DNA from: JAVHYG01 sp040390025
Lineage (GTDB): Bacteria > Pseudomonadota > Gammaproteobacteria > Diplorickettsiales > Diplorickettsiaceae
Assembly (NCBI GenBank): GCA_040390025.1
Contig: JAZJZD010000017.1
Coordinates: 1-64,000 of the forward strand
Reading direction: 5' to 3'
Length of the DNA stretch: 64,000 bases
The notes under the pieces were generated by a model. It was not told the DNA's origin and ran no database searches. It saw only the letters and a program-made list of their open reading frames with translations. Made by a program: the position numbers and the translations under genes. Below, piece after piece: positions 25,337-34,510 of the stretch (the first letter of the stretch is position 1; every line of letters starts with the position of its first letter).

Positions 25337-27691
25337 TTAGATTTTTATAGTGGTGTGGCGTAAAAGATCCTGCAGCTCATCGGATGTTGCAGCGGGTAAA
25401 GTTTGCCGACGGTTATTAGCCTGTTTAAAAAGTTGGGTCGGCGAGTTTTTTTGGTTACAGCCCGCTTCTTTTTTATCATAGTTAGTAAAAACACCTTGTA
25501 TCGTTGCATTAAGTTGCTGAGCTATTTGAACAACAAATTCCAGTTTGGTAGGCAAAGAGGCATTACGCAATGTTTCATCATCTTGGCTTAGGAGGAGTGC
25601 ATTATCCTGGTTATAGCCTTTGATTCGATTTAGATTTCGTATGGTTTCTTCCGGTAATGTCCTTTTTAAGAGAATAAATACGCCCTGTAATTGTTTAACA
25701 GATTCATCTTTTAGCATGTCGTAGGCAGTTTCAAAAAGTTTACAGGCATCTGTATGTTTATCTTCATTAAGACAATGTTGCATGCTCATTAATTTACTTT
25801 GCTCTTTTATTATGCCCTCTCTTTTTTCTTTCATTATATTAATGTTAGTTGTTAAAGAAGGGTCATTGTTACGTTCATTTGCCTTGCTTATATTTAAAAT
25901 ACTTTCAGCATAATCTTCAGCAATGTAACCTAAAACAACAATTAGCGTGTTGAAGCTATCTTTCAACGTTTTAAATTGTGTTGGTTCTATAAAATAGCAA
26001 AATTTAGTAGGATCAGGAAGTGATGAAGAGTCTGATCCCGAGCTAGAGCTGTTGGAGTTTCTTGGCGTGACATTGTTGCTAGAACTTGATGCAGAGGAAG
26101 TACTTATTAACTCTATATCCTCTTTAGTTGTTTCCTTGGGTGTGAAAAAAAGTGTTTTCATTTTTTGCATAAGCATATTAGTACCAACCGTGCCTACCAT
26201 TCCTCCAGTAGCAGTAACACCGTAAATGGCGAGTCCTTGTTTTATATCAGAACTGCCAAGAAGACCTAAGAAGACGATCAAAGGCTTTATAATGCTTATA
26301 ATTTTTTTGAGATTAGAGTCTTCTCGGAGTAAATAAGAAGTTGCAAAAAGGGCTTCTAGAGAAAAGCAGAGTGCGGTACTCATTATTAATTGGGAAGCAA
26401 TTTTTGGATCTTCTTCATTCTCAAGGTGTTGTAAGGTATTAGAAGCATAAGCTATCAGCAATGGGACGCTGGCAGTTGTAACGCTATTTACTAATAGAAA
26501 AAGTGCCTTAATACTATTAATTGCTAAGTTAGAACAGCCTCTTGACTCGGCTGCTTTCACACAAACATCGTGCATGGTTTTCACAATAACGTCTTTTACT
26601 CCCATAGCGACTCCAACAACTGCTCCCGCTTGTAATTTTGTGGGTAAGCTGACGTGTTCAGTGGGAGCGGATGGTGGAGAGAGGCTGTCGTCTAAAGTTG
26701 TTTGGTTGTTTTCTAAGGTTGTTAATTCTGTGGTGTAAGAAGATGGGTTGGTAGCTTCACTAGGGATGAATGAGCTATTAGTAGTGCTAGTAGTAGTATC
26801 GATAGTAGTAGTACTGGAAATTGTTGTTGTATTACTAGAATCTATAAAAAAATCGCAATCAGGCAGTTTAAATAGTTCTGCACATTTTGCATCAATAAAA
26901 CTATGATTATTTCCTGCAAATGCATGTCTAGAAAATTCATAGCCTATTTCCTTTATTTGCTTAACTGTTAACCGGTTAGAATCAGAAGCATGTTTCATTA
27001 GCGCTACAGTATTATTTGATATCTCTGTAAAAGTATATTGTTTGGCAGCAAGCTTATGCGCCATAGTCCCAAATATACTAAAAATTTGAATTAAGCTTGC
27101 GCTATGTCTGCATTGGTCCGCGCTGAGACAATCTCCGCCTAATTTATTCAGTGTGCGTAACATGTCCATATAGCACGAGGTTAAAAAAATATCACTACCA
27201 GCGAGAGACTGTCCCGCGATAAGATAGGGTTTTAGGAAATTATGCGAATAATGTTGTGAGTCACTAGGTATTGTTTTTAATATCTTTCCTAAGCGTTGGC
27301 CTAATACTCCAAAGATGGCATTTATATCGTATATTAAAGTATATAGATTGCGTTGTTTAGCTATTATAGAAAAGAGATAAGTTAACTTTGTAGTTTCTAG
27401 GAGTGAGTTATCATCAAACGCCCTAGTTCTCATTAAACCATTGTAATTTAAAAGACAAAGAGCCGCTAAATCATTTCTTCCTAATATAGTAGTCATGAAT
27501 ATAGTGCTTGTATATATATTTAAAAAGTCAATTAAATTTACAAACTGTGTAGAACTTAAATTTGTAATCTCTTTACCGTTAGTGGCGAGTATTTTTTTAA
27601 AGTTATCATGTGTGTAATCTATTGGCCATCGTGCCTTTCCAGATTTAATAATGTCAATTATTGAGGTATTTTCTTGAGGAATAGCTGGCAT
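25337..27691 (-). CDS. effector-like membrane protein, paralogue B (784 aa)
   Basis: Paralogue of the 23011 gene, longer by about 90 residues. Residues 1-290 are helical and diverged from A. A Thr/Ser-rich stretch (SNTTTISSTTTIDTTTSTTN, about 284-303) leads to hydrophobic segments at about 355-510 (LQAGAVVGVAMGVKDVIV, ALFLLVNSVTTASVPLLIA, IIKPLIVFLGLLGSSD, GVTATGGMVGTVGTNML). Then come a Ser-rich linker (NSSSSGSDSSSLPD) and the shared C-terminal domain from CYFIEPTQF. Its last residues differ from A. ATG 27691 is preceded by AAGGT. A perfect PmrA-type box is 129-145 bp upstream. Probably a secreted effector; function unknown. Confidence 0.75.
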   Translation of the reverse strand: MPAIPQENTSIIDIIKSGKARWPIDYTHDNFKKILATNGKEITNLSSTQFVNLIDFLNIYTSTIFMTTILGRNDLAALCLLNYNGLMRTRAFDDNSLLETTKLTYLFSIIAKQRNLYTLIYDINAIFGVLGQRLGKILKTIPSDSQHYSHNFLKPYLIAGQSLAGSDIFLTSCYMDMLRTLNKLGGDCLSADQCRHSASLIQIFSIFGTMAHKLAAKQYTFTEISNNTVALMKHASDSNRLTVKQIKEIGYEFSRHAFAGNNHSFIDAKCAELFKLPDCDFFIDSSNTTTISSTTTIDTTTSTTNSSFIPSEATNPSSYTTELTTLENNQTTLDDSLSPPSAPTEHVSLPTKLQAGAVVGVAMGVKDVIVKTMHDVCVKAAESRGCSNLAINSIKALFLLVNSVTTASVPLLIAYASNTLQHLENEEDPKIASQLIMSTALCFSLEALFATSYLLREDSNLKKIISIIKPLIVFLGLLGSSDIKQGLAIYGVTATGGMVGTVGTNMLMQKMKTLFFTPKETTKEDIELISTSSASSSSNNVTPRNSNSSSSGSDSSSLPDPTKFCYFIEPTQFKTLKDSFNTLIVVLGYIAEDYAESILNISKANERNNDPSLTTNINIMKEKREGIIKEQSKLMSMQHCLNEDKHTDACKLFETAYDMLKDESVKQLQGVFILLKRTLPEETIRNLNRIKGYNQDNALLLSQDDETLRNASLPTKLEFVVQIAQQLNATIQGVFTNYDKKEAGCNQKNSPTQLFKQANNRRQTLPAATSDELQDLLRHTTIKI
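25431..25652. repeat. 222-bp block identical to 23081-23302
   Basis: Second copy of the identical tract. See 23081-23302. Both lie in the same reading frame of homologous C-terminal domains and in direct orientation, so recombination between them would delete 2350 bp and fuse the two genes. Confidence 0.8.
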
Positions 27692-27819
27692 TGTTACTAC
27701 CTTATTATAAAAATTAAATTTATTATTGTTTTTTTTGATTTTTACAAATCAGTTAAGTTTATAAAAATATGATTTTTTATATGATTCTTTATAAGCGAAC
27801 TTGATCGTAAATCTGTAAC

Positions 27820-27836
27820 CTTAAGGAAATATTAAA
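27820..27836 (-). promoter_or_regulatory. PmrA-type box upstream of paralogue B
   Basis: On the minus strand TTTAAT-ATTTC-CTTAAG, a perfect YTTAAK-N5-YTTAAK match. TACGAT follows 10 bp downstream and may be the -10 element. Confidence 0.68.
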
Positions 27837-28109
27837 AATAAATAAAAAAAATAATATTATAGAAAGGATATATAAATAATATTATATCTTTTTTGATTTA
27901 GATATCTTGGCTAAAGCACTTATATAATTAGGGTAAAAATTCTAACAATTAATTTTTTCCCTGATGAGTAAAGTAGAAAACTTTTATTTTTAAAAATATT
28001 GTTTGACTGATTTAATGATTAAATAAGGGTTGTTATTAAATATTTAATTTTATTTTTTATTTATTTCCTATTATTTTACTAACCATTCTTAATCTGTTTT
28101 AAATTCATA

Positions 28110-28126
28110 GTTAATGAATCCTTAAT
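28110..28126 (+). promoter_or_regulatory. PmrA-type box upstream of the 1681-residue gene
   Basis: GTTAAT-GAATC-CTTAAT, one mismatch (first base) to YTTAAK-N5-YTTAAK. TAATAT at 28138-28143 lies 11 bp downstream as a possible -10. The start codon is 60 bp from the box. Confidence 0.6.
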
Positions 28127-28186
28127 TTTAGCTGATTAATATAGCTCAGTTTTCTTTAATAATAAAAATACTGTGGAGCTTTTAGA

Positions 28187-31100
28187 ATGGCTAAGCGATT
28201 TGCTAAATTAGCAAAAATGTTTGATACGGCGTTGAATGATTCATTTGTAGGTCAAACTATTCCTAGTTTTGATAAAATCGTTGTATTTTTAGAAAAAAAT
28301 AAAAAAAAATCACATTTTTATGATGAGTTGTTGCAATTTTATTTTTATCTTCAAACTTTTAATGTAGAAAGTGAAGATGACAATAGACAAGTTAACTCTA
28401 GCCCTTTTGCTATTTCAGGTAAATCCACAGAGGAATATAGACAGCTACTGACAAAGGTAGAATCATTTTTATTTTCTAATACAGTGGTGCTTGAAGCATG
28501 GAAGCGTTTAGAAATGACAAATTTACGCTGTTCTAAACATGGAAACTTTACAGCATTAGATGCTCAAAAGGCGGCTTATCGACGTTCTTTGGATCTCAAT
28601 AAACAACAAGCTTTACGTCTGTTTGAATCCACTAAAATCCATGTTTCGCACAGAGAGAATCTTGAAGAAAAAGGTTTTTTTACAGCATTTAGGGAAGCTA
28701 GCAACCATGTCAATGCTGAAAAGATTAAAACAGTCATTATCGATCCGGCTATGCAAACGGTTAAAAATACGGTTGCTAGCGTGAAATCAGTTTCTGCAAA
28801 TGTGGTTAAACAGGGCTGGAACACTATTTGGGAGAGTGTTAACGACCCTGCTACGATGCTGAAAAATGTCGGAAATATTTTTAATGCAAAGACTATTCCA
28901 GTTGGTTTATTGTTTGCTGCAGGTTATCCCGCTGCGGCGATGAATCTTGCACAAAAGGATATAAAAAATAATCAAGTAAACACTCGTAAAAAAAGAAGTA
29001 TTATCCGATCCCCTTATTTAGAAAGGATAATCAATGCGCCATCTTATAAGGATTGGCCTCGATATAATTCTTATCTTAACGAGATTATAAAAGCACTTGA
29101 AGATGAGTTGGTAGCGAGTCGAAACCGGCTATCTTATCCTATTAAAAGTAAAATTTTTTGGTTTTTAAGAAATTTTGATAAGCCATTTACGCAGGAACAG
29201 TCTAAAAAAATCTACCAAATAGTACAAAAAGTGCTTGCCCAAAAGGATAGTGAATTATTTGCGTTGAAAGAAAATGATCTGAGTATACTTGAAGATATAT
29301 TAATTCTTGCGAAAACAACATTTCCGTACTCTGATAAAGATCACACAATCTTCACTTCATATATTGATGCGGCAAAAAATAACAAATCGTTAATTTATAC
29401 GAAAAAAGCAGGAACATTTATTACGCAACTATTTGATACGTTTGAAACGTATCTCCCAAAATCAATGTCGCGTTCGGAGTTATTAGATTTACTTAAGCCA
29501 ATACAATCTCTTATTGATACACATCTAGTATGGAATAAAAACGATCCCGTCGCTATGCTAGTGCAAGCCCTCAGTTTTTTGAAAAAAATAAGAAAAAAAT
29601 ATAAAGCGGATACAGAAGTTACTAACTTTATTGATGAATATGCAAAAGAAATCAGCGAAAAAGCAATTAAATTAATTCCAGCTAAATTTTTTGATTATCC
29701 TAAGTCTTTGATCAAAGAAGATATTGGCGCAGCTTATGTTAAAGGATTAGAAGTATCTGATCGTCGTTTATTTAAAGGGCTTTATGAAATACGTATGCCT
29801 AAAGATAGCTTGCCGTACTCGGAAACTAGGGGTGTGCGTGGTACGGGTAGATCGCCGAATTTCAATATAGAGATTAGTTATGATCAGCTTTCGGATGCAA
29901 AGAAAGTGGAAGCTTTTCAGATGGCAAGGGAAGCTTATCTGGAACTGGAAAGGCTCATGACATCACTGGATTTAAGTAGTGTAAGAAAAGGCCCTATTAA
30001 CATCCAAATTAAATTATTTAATGAAAACAAACATTTTGAACGTGATGGGCATATGGTTTTTGACGTCGATAGTAGTGGCGGTGGTGTTTGTATTCCTGGC
30101 GAAGGTGATACGGTAGGTATTGCTTTTATTTACCAAACAGAGCAAGGGTTTCTGAATTTTAAGCATGAAGTTACCCACGCGCTTATGATGCATTTTTTCG
30201 GAAAAAACTATGGCTCCCTTGTTCCCGGTGCTTTTGTAGAAGGTATTGCCGATTTTATTGATAAGGGAAGCGTCAATCCCAATAAAATGAATGTGCTTCG
30301 TCGGATGTTTGAAAAAAATGAAATTAAACCTTTATCTGAGGTAGTGACCTTAAATGAAGGTGGTTCTATCGTTTATACCTGGGGCTATTTTTGGTTGAAG
30401 TACATGATTGAGGAAGGAGCTCAAGGAAAAATAGCAACTATTTTTAGTGCGATACAAAAACAAGATAAAGCGGAAGTTACACGTTTAATCGATGAGTATG
30501 GACGTATGGAAGCTAATCATTTTAAACGGTGGATAGTTAAGCTTAATCAAGATTATACACCAGCAGTTCCCACGCGACCTGCTCATGATAACTATATGCA
30601 AGATTTACAAAAAAGCCAGGAGTTATTGCAGTTTATTAAAAGAAATTCAGGTTTAAAATTTATCTTTAAAAATGACACGGTTTTTTTAATGGAAGAGGGA
30701 AAGCTATTTATTTATAGAGGGAAGGCAAGTAGGAAAGAAATTGCAAATAGTAGTGATTATCATTGGCTCATGGAAGCCTTAGTGATTGATGTCATTGAAA
30801 CTAAACTAAAGCAACTTGGCCAACGAGAAAAAACGATTTATCAGGGGATAATTTCAAGTATGTTGGGTAGGGAGGAGGTAGATAGTTATCTCGACGCCTA
30901 TACTGAAAAACAAATTGCTGATATTCAAAATGGTAATAGCATTTCATTACGCGAAGATTCAGAGGCTGCATCGGCGCTAGAAGATTTTATTTTACGAACG
31001 AATAAAAAGCTACACTGGACGCTAAATCATGCTTATCCTAGAGTTAGAAAAATTGATCATAGTTCGTTTGAAAAAATTCTGAAATTAGAAATAGAAGAGC

Positions 31101-33232
31101 GAGAAGCAAGAAAGTTTGCGGAAGAAAATGGATTTAACTTAGATAATCCAGCAGCGGAACAACCTTATAAGCCTGATTACTCCAATAAAAATACGAATAA
31201 CGCTTCTGCTGAAAAATGGGCGAGTAAAAAAATAGAATTGCCTAGAGAAGTAATAGACTTAAAAAATGCGCTTGCTGCCAGAGATAAAGACAAAGCGGCC
31301 GATTTAATTTCAAAAATAGATTTTAGTAAATTTTATATCAATACTCAATTTAATGGGACTAAGAATACGCTCCTGCATTTGGCTATATTGGCTAATGATC
31401 CCCATGTCGTATGGAGGCTTGTGTATAGCGGTGCTTGTTTAACGATTAAAAATGCACAGGGCAAAGTGCCTTATGATCTGGTTACATCTGAAAATAAAGA
31501 CAATATCGCTAACTTTATTAATAATGCATTGCAGCGCAGTGGAAGACAAGATAAAAGCAATACCTCTCCCGAAAAAAAACCTACAACAAAAAATTCATTC
31601 GATAGATCGACACAACTTCCTCCGCTATTTCCAACTAAGCCTATCGAATTTATCCCATCTGCTACGAATCCACCTCAGATAGAAGGAGAGCCTGGATCCG
31701 CTTTGCCTATGATAATAGGGGGAGGACTTGCATTAACAACTGTTTTGGGTTTAGGAGGTTTAGGCTACTATTTCTCCCGCAAAAGAAATAATCGTAGAAA
31801 AATGATTGCAAAATCGATAGTCGGGCGAGATTTTCCTCGTTACCCGCAGAATACGGCGCAAGCTGAAGAATTATTAGGTATTCAAGTTGATAATAATCCA
31901 CGTGATAATCATTTCCCTATGCAATCCTTTTCTGTGGGAAGTTTATCTGAAAATTTTGAGCGGGGAAGGTTGGAAGCGTTTAATGAAGAATTTTCACCTT
32001 TGTTTCCGCAGTCTCCTGTAGATTCTGTTTCCTCTGAAGAGGATACTTATTTTCTTCCTCATCCTCCGGCAGAACTTCTTAGTCGACAACGTACCTCTTA
32101 TTCCAGTGACAGTACATATAATAATGGGGATTCAGGGAGAGGTAGTAGTTTAGCTAGTCCTGCAATTAGTAGTAATTTAGAACGAGATATGTTTCTATTT
32201 CGATTAACGACTATCAACGCTAGTCTCAAAGTGCTGCAAAATAAACTACAAGCATTTCCCGAAAATATCCGGAGTTCAGTCGCATTTTCTAGAATGTTTA
32301 CTGAGCCATTAACCAATATTTCGCACAAATTGGACGAGGCAATGTCTGCTCATTATGATCCTTTAATTTTCAGAACAAGTTTAGAAAGTTTTATAGCAGA
32401 AAATGATGAAAATAAGGACAATAGCTTAAAGACTATTGAACGTTATTTAAGTTTTCTAGAATCAAACAAAAGTAAAGGAGAATATAAAGCGCTCTTTAAT
32501 GATTTTCGCGCTGAATTAATCATACAAATTAATTATCTTAATTTCTTAGCGAAAAAATGGTCTGAGGTATTATCTCCAGGTTTTCTTGTAACTGCGGAAA
32601 ATGAAATAGCAAAAGCAGATTCTCGAATTTTGCTTACAAGAAAAACCATGTCTTTAGTCAGAGGCTATTTTTGTCAATTAGAAAGATTAACTTCTGAAGA
32701 GATGGAGTCGGAATTAAACCTTAATAATGTTCGTATTGCTTTACAAGCGCTAAAATCGATTTTCTTTCATGCAGATTTAGAAAATATTACGGATAAACCC
32801 TTTCCTAACGAATCATCACAATTTATAGCTCAATGCGCCCTGTGTGGTACTAATTTTGATCTGGCTGCTAAGCAGTTACTAACTTTAGGACAAGAAATAT
32901 TAAATATTAATAATAAGGAGCTTAGAGGTAATTTTAGCAAAACACATCAGCTTTTTGAAAAGCTATGTCAGCAAAATAATTATTTTTTTACAAATAGGAT
33001 CGACTTTACTAAAGGAAAACAAGAAGGATTAAAAGATGGTATTACCGTAGCACTAAAATTTAGTGCGCAAACAGCACATAGGCTTGAGGAGACAACAAGT
33101 AAGCCAAAAATATCTGCTAATAAGCCTACTAACCTTACTGCGGGCTTCAGAAATAGGCACGCCTTTCATAAGGTTAATGGTGAGAACCTAGATCCAGTTT
33201 ACGAAAATAGTCCTTCTAACTCATTTCGGTAA
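28187..33232 (+). CDS. giant M9-collagenase-like metallopeptidase with ankyrin and membrane segments (1681 aa)
   Basis: Domain order: helical N-terminus with a weakly hydrophobic stretch (IPVGLLFAAGYPAAAMNLA, about 240-258); RKKR at 267-270; a helical region of about 270-560 resembling the collagenase activator part; a gluzincin catalytic domain at about 570-800 with HEVTH at 660-664 and EGIADF with Glu685, the pattern of peptidase family M9; ankyrin-like repeats at about 1055-1110 (TLLHLAILANDPHVVWRLVY, CLTIKNAQGKVPYDL); one membrane helix at about 1172-1193 (MIIGGGLALTTVLGLGGLGY) followed by RKRNNRRK; a Ser/Pro-rich region; a helical C-terminus. No Sec signal peptide is visible. Ribosome-binding site GTGGAG. 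Bacterial collagenases are secreted and lack ankyrins, so this is an unusual fusion, probably an effector. Function inferred only. Confidence 0.78.
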   Translation: MAKRFAKLAKMFDTALNDSFVGQTIPSFDKIVVFLEKNKKKSHFYDELLQFYFYLQTFNVESEDDNRQVNSSPFAISGKSTEEYRQLLTKVESFLFSNTVVLEAWKRLEMTNLRCSKHGNFTALDAQKAAYRRSLDLNKQQALRLFESTKIHVSHRENLEEKGFFTAFREASNHVNAEKIKTVIIDPAMQTVKNTVASVKSVSANVVKQGWNTIWESVNDPATMLKNVGNIFNAKTIPVGLLFAAGYPAAAMNLAQKDIKNNQVNTRKKRSIIRSPYLERIINAPSYKDWPRYNSYLNEIIKALEDELVASRNRLSYPIKSKIFWFLRNFDKPFTQEQSKKIYQIVQKVLAQKDSELFALKENDLSILEDILILAKTTFPYSDKDHTIFTSYIDAAKNNKSLIYTKKAGTFITQLFDTFETYLPKSMSRSELLDLLKPIQSLIDTHLVWNKNDPVAMLVQALSFLKKIRKKYKADTEVTNFIDEYAKEISEKAIKLIPAKFFDYPKSLIKEDIGAAYVKGLEVSDRRLFKGLYEIRMPKDSLPYSETRGVRGTGRSPNFNIEISYDQLSDAKKVEAFQMAREAYLELERLMTSLDLSSVRKGPINIQIKLFNENKHFERDGHMVFDVDSSGGGVCIPGEGDTVGIAFIYQTEQGFLNFKHEVTHALMMHFFGKNYGSLVPGAFVEGIADFIDKGSVNPNKMNVLRRMFEKNEIKPLSEVVTLNEGGSIVYTWGYFWLKYMIEEGAQGKIATIFSAIQKQDKAEVTRLIDEYGRMEANHFKRWIVKLNQDYTPAVPTRPAHDNYMQDLQKSQELLQFIKRNSGLKFIFKNDTVFLMEEGKLFIYRGKASRKEIANSSDYHWLMEALVIDVIETKLKQLGQREKTIYQGIISSMLGREEVDSYLDAYTEKQIADIQNGNSISLREDSEAASALEDFILRTNKKLHWTLNHAYPRVRKIDHSSFEKILKLEIEEREARKFAEENGFNLDNPAAEQPYKPDYSNKNTNNASAEKWASKKIELPREVIDLKNALAARDKDKAADLISKIDFSKFYINTQFNGTKNTLLHLAILANDPHVVWRLVYSGACLTIKNAQGKVPYDLVTSENKDNIANFINNALQRSGRQDKSNTSPEKKPTTKNSFDRSTQLPPLFPTKPIEFIPSATNPPQIEGEPGSALPMIIGGGLALTTVLGLGGLGYYFSRKRNNRRKMIAKSIVGRDFPRYPQNTAQAEELLGIQVDNNPRDNHFPMQSFSVGSLSENFERGRLEAFNEEFSPLFPQSPVDSVSSEEDTYFLPHPPAELLSRQRTSYSSDSTYNNGDSGRGSSLASPAISSNLERDMFLFRLTTINASLKVLQNKLQAFPENIRSSVAFSRMFTEPLTNISHKLDEAMSAHYDPLIFRTSLESFIAENDENKDNSLKTIERYLSFLESNKSKGEYKALFNDFRAELIIQINYLNFLAKKWSEVLSPGFLVTAENEIAKADSRILLTRKTMSLVRGYFCQLERLTSEEMESELNLNNVRIALQALKSIFFHADLENITDKPFPNESSQFIAQCALCGTNFDLAAKQLLTLGQEILNINNKELRGNFSKTHQLFEKLCQQNNYFFTNRIDFTKGKQEGLKDGITVALKFSAQTAHRLEETTSKPKISANKPTNLTAGFRNRHAFHKVNGENLDPVYENSPSNSFR

Positions 33233-33382
33233 AGATAGGTGAGGGTGCCTTTTTTGCGCGATAAAGATTTTCAAGGGGGAGAGTCGCGATTCTTCCCTTG
33301 AATGACAGACAGAACAGATTAATTAGTTAGTTTCTTTACTACAATGGATTTATCTATGATATAAGGAAAACCTAGTATTTAT

Positions 33383-33434
33383 TAGGGTGCGTCGTCAATT
33401 GGCACGATAATGTGTTGAATGACGATACACCCTA
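33383..33434. mobile_element. MITE-like repeat, short derivative (52 bp)
   Basis: TAGGGTGCGTCGTCAATT at the left and ATGACGATACACCCTA at the right are the terminal inverted repeats of the element seen at 4496 and 14492. ATTGGCACGAT inside matches the complement of the region next to the right end of those copies. The central about 90 bp are missing, so this is an internally deleted copy, in inverse orientation. Confidence 0.75.
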
Positions 33435-33450
33435 GGTTTATCCGTTTTTT

Positions 33451-34113
33451 ATGTTTTATGTACCCAAACTAGAGCTTCTAAGTGTTTATCAGCATTTGCT
33501 GGATATGTTCGGTCGCCAAGCCTGGTGGCCAGCAGATAGTCCTTTCGAAGTCATGTTAGGGGCTATTCTCACCCAAAATACCAATTGGTCTAATGTCAAA
33601 AAGGCTTTAGGAAATCTGGAACAAAAAATTACTTTAACACCTGAAGCGGTCTTATCGCTTCCGCAGAATGAATTAGAAGCATGTGTGAAACCGTCTGGTT
33701 ATTTTCGCGTTAAAACGCAGCGGTTACAATTTTTTTGCCGGTGGTATCTCTCGCAAGGCAGCTATAATGGTTTACAAAAAATAAGTACTTCGGAACTGCG
33801 TACGCAGTTGTTGCGTGTGCATGGCATAGGACCTGAAACAGCGGATGATATTTTATTATATGCTTTCGAACGACCTGTATTTGTGATCGATACGTATACG
33901 CGGCGCTTGTTACAACGTTTACAGATTATAAAGGGAAATGAAGATTATGAAGTGTTACGTGCTCTGTTCGAAAGTAGTTTACCGAAGCGTGTAGATTTGT
34001 ATAAACAATTTCACGCCTTAATTGTATTACATGGCAAACAGCTTTGTCGTAAAAGTAAACCGAATTGTGAAATATGTAAATTGATAAAATGCTCTTCTAG
34101 AACACTTATATAA
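33451..34113 (+). CDS. HhH-GPD DNA glycosylase, endonuclease III-related (MagIII-like)
   Basis: Base-excision DNA glycosylase of 220 residues. The N-terminal part (WWPADSPFEVMLGAILTQNT) is typical of endonuclease III-related and MagIII proteins. The helix-hairpin-helix is LRVHGIGPETADDILLYAF, and the catalytic Asp is in FVIDTYTRRLL. The position that holds the Schiff-base Lys in Nth is Glu here (GIGPET), so it should be a monofunctional glycosylase, as for MagIII 3-methyladenine glycosylases. Four cysteines at the C-terminus (CRKSKPNCEICKLIKC) suggest a 4Fe-4S cluster, with spacing slightly shorter than in Nth. A short MITE derivative lies just upstream. Confidence 0.88.
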   Translation: MFYVPKLELLSVYQHLLDMFGRQAWWPADSPFEVMLGAILTQNTNWSNVKKALGNLEQKITLTPEAVLSLPQNELEACVKPSGYFRVKTQRLQFFCRWYLSQGSYNGLQKISTSELRTQLLRVHGIGPETADDILLYAFERPVFVIDTYTRRLLQRLQIIKGNEDYEVLRALFESSLPKRVDLYKQFHALIVLHGKQLCRKSKPNCEICKLIKCSSRTLI

Positions 34114-34144
34114 TCTACTAAAAAACGAAGATTAGGAGAGTGCT

Positions 34145-34456
34145 CTATTCTGCTTCTTCATATGACTCATGCATTTTTAAATGATTTTCATCAGCAAATT
34201 TCATAATACATTCAAATACATCAGGATTAGTTTCTTTAAGCCGGGGATCTAATATAAGACATTTTGCACTGCTTTCATTGTCTACGCTAGGGCGAAGCTG
34301 AGGAGAATAAGCAATGCGTCGATTATTAAAACTTGCTAAACAACCACACATTCGTTCCGCCCAATCACTGGGACGAAACTTTTCGCCGCTTTCTGTAATC
34401 CCTTCGATAACGATGCGTTTTTCTTTTGTGTTTTTCGATGTTGTATTTTCTAACAT
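34145..34456 (-). CDS. DUF3579 family protein (103 aa)
   Basis: Small proteobacterial protein of the DUF3579 family: RIVIEGITESGEKFRPSDWA, then ERMCGCLASFNNRRIAYSPQ and AKCLILDPRLKETNPDVFEC. The family is widely conserved in beta- and gammaproteobacteria but its role is unknown. There is no signal peptide or membrane segment. It ends 31 bp from the convergent glycosylase gene and lies 54 bp downstream of the CYTH gene on the same strand, so it is probably the last gene of the rpoH-side cluster. Confidence 0.85.
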   Translation of the reverse strand: MLENTTSKNTKEKRIVIEGITESGEKFRPSDWAERMCGCLASFNNRRIAYSPQLRPSVDNESSAKCLILDPRLKETNPDVFECIMKFADENHLKMHESYEEAE

Positions 34457-34510
34457 AGCTATATAATTCTTATAAATTTTGTTTATATTACAGTAATAAT
34501 TTGTGGTTAA

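Larger units (their letters stand above)
27692..28186. other. 495-bp AT-rich divergent regulatory region
   Basis: No gene is seen. It separates the divergent paralogue B and the 1681-residue protein gene. It holds two PmrA-type boxes, one for each direction (27820-27836 minus, 28110-28126 plus), each followed 10-11 bp later by a TAnnnT hexamer. The rest is very AT-rich without clear structure. Confidence 0.65.
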
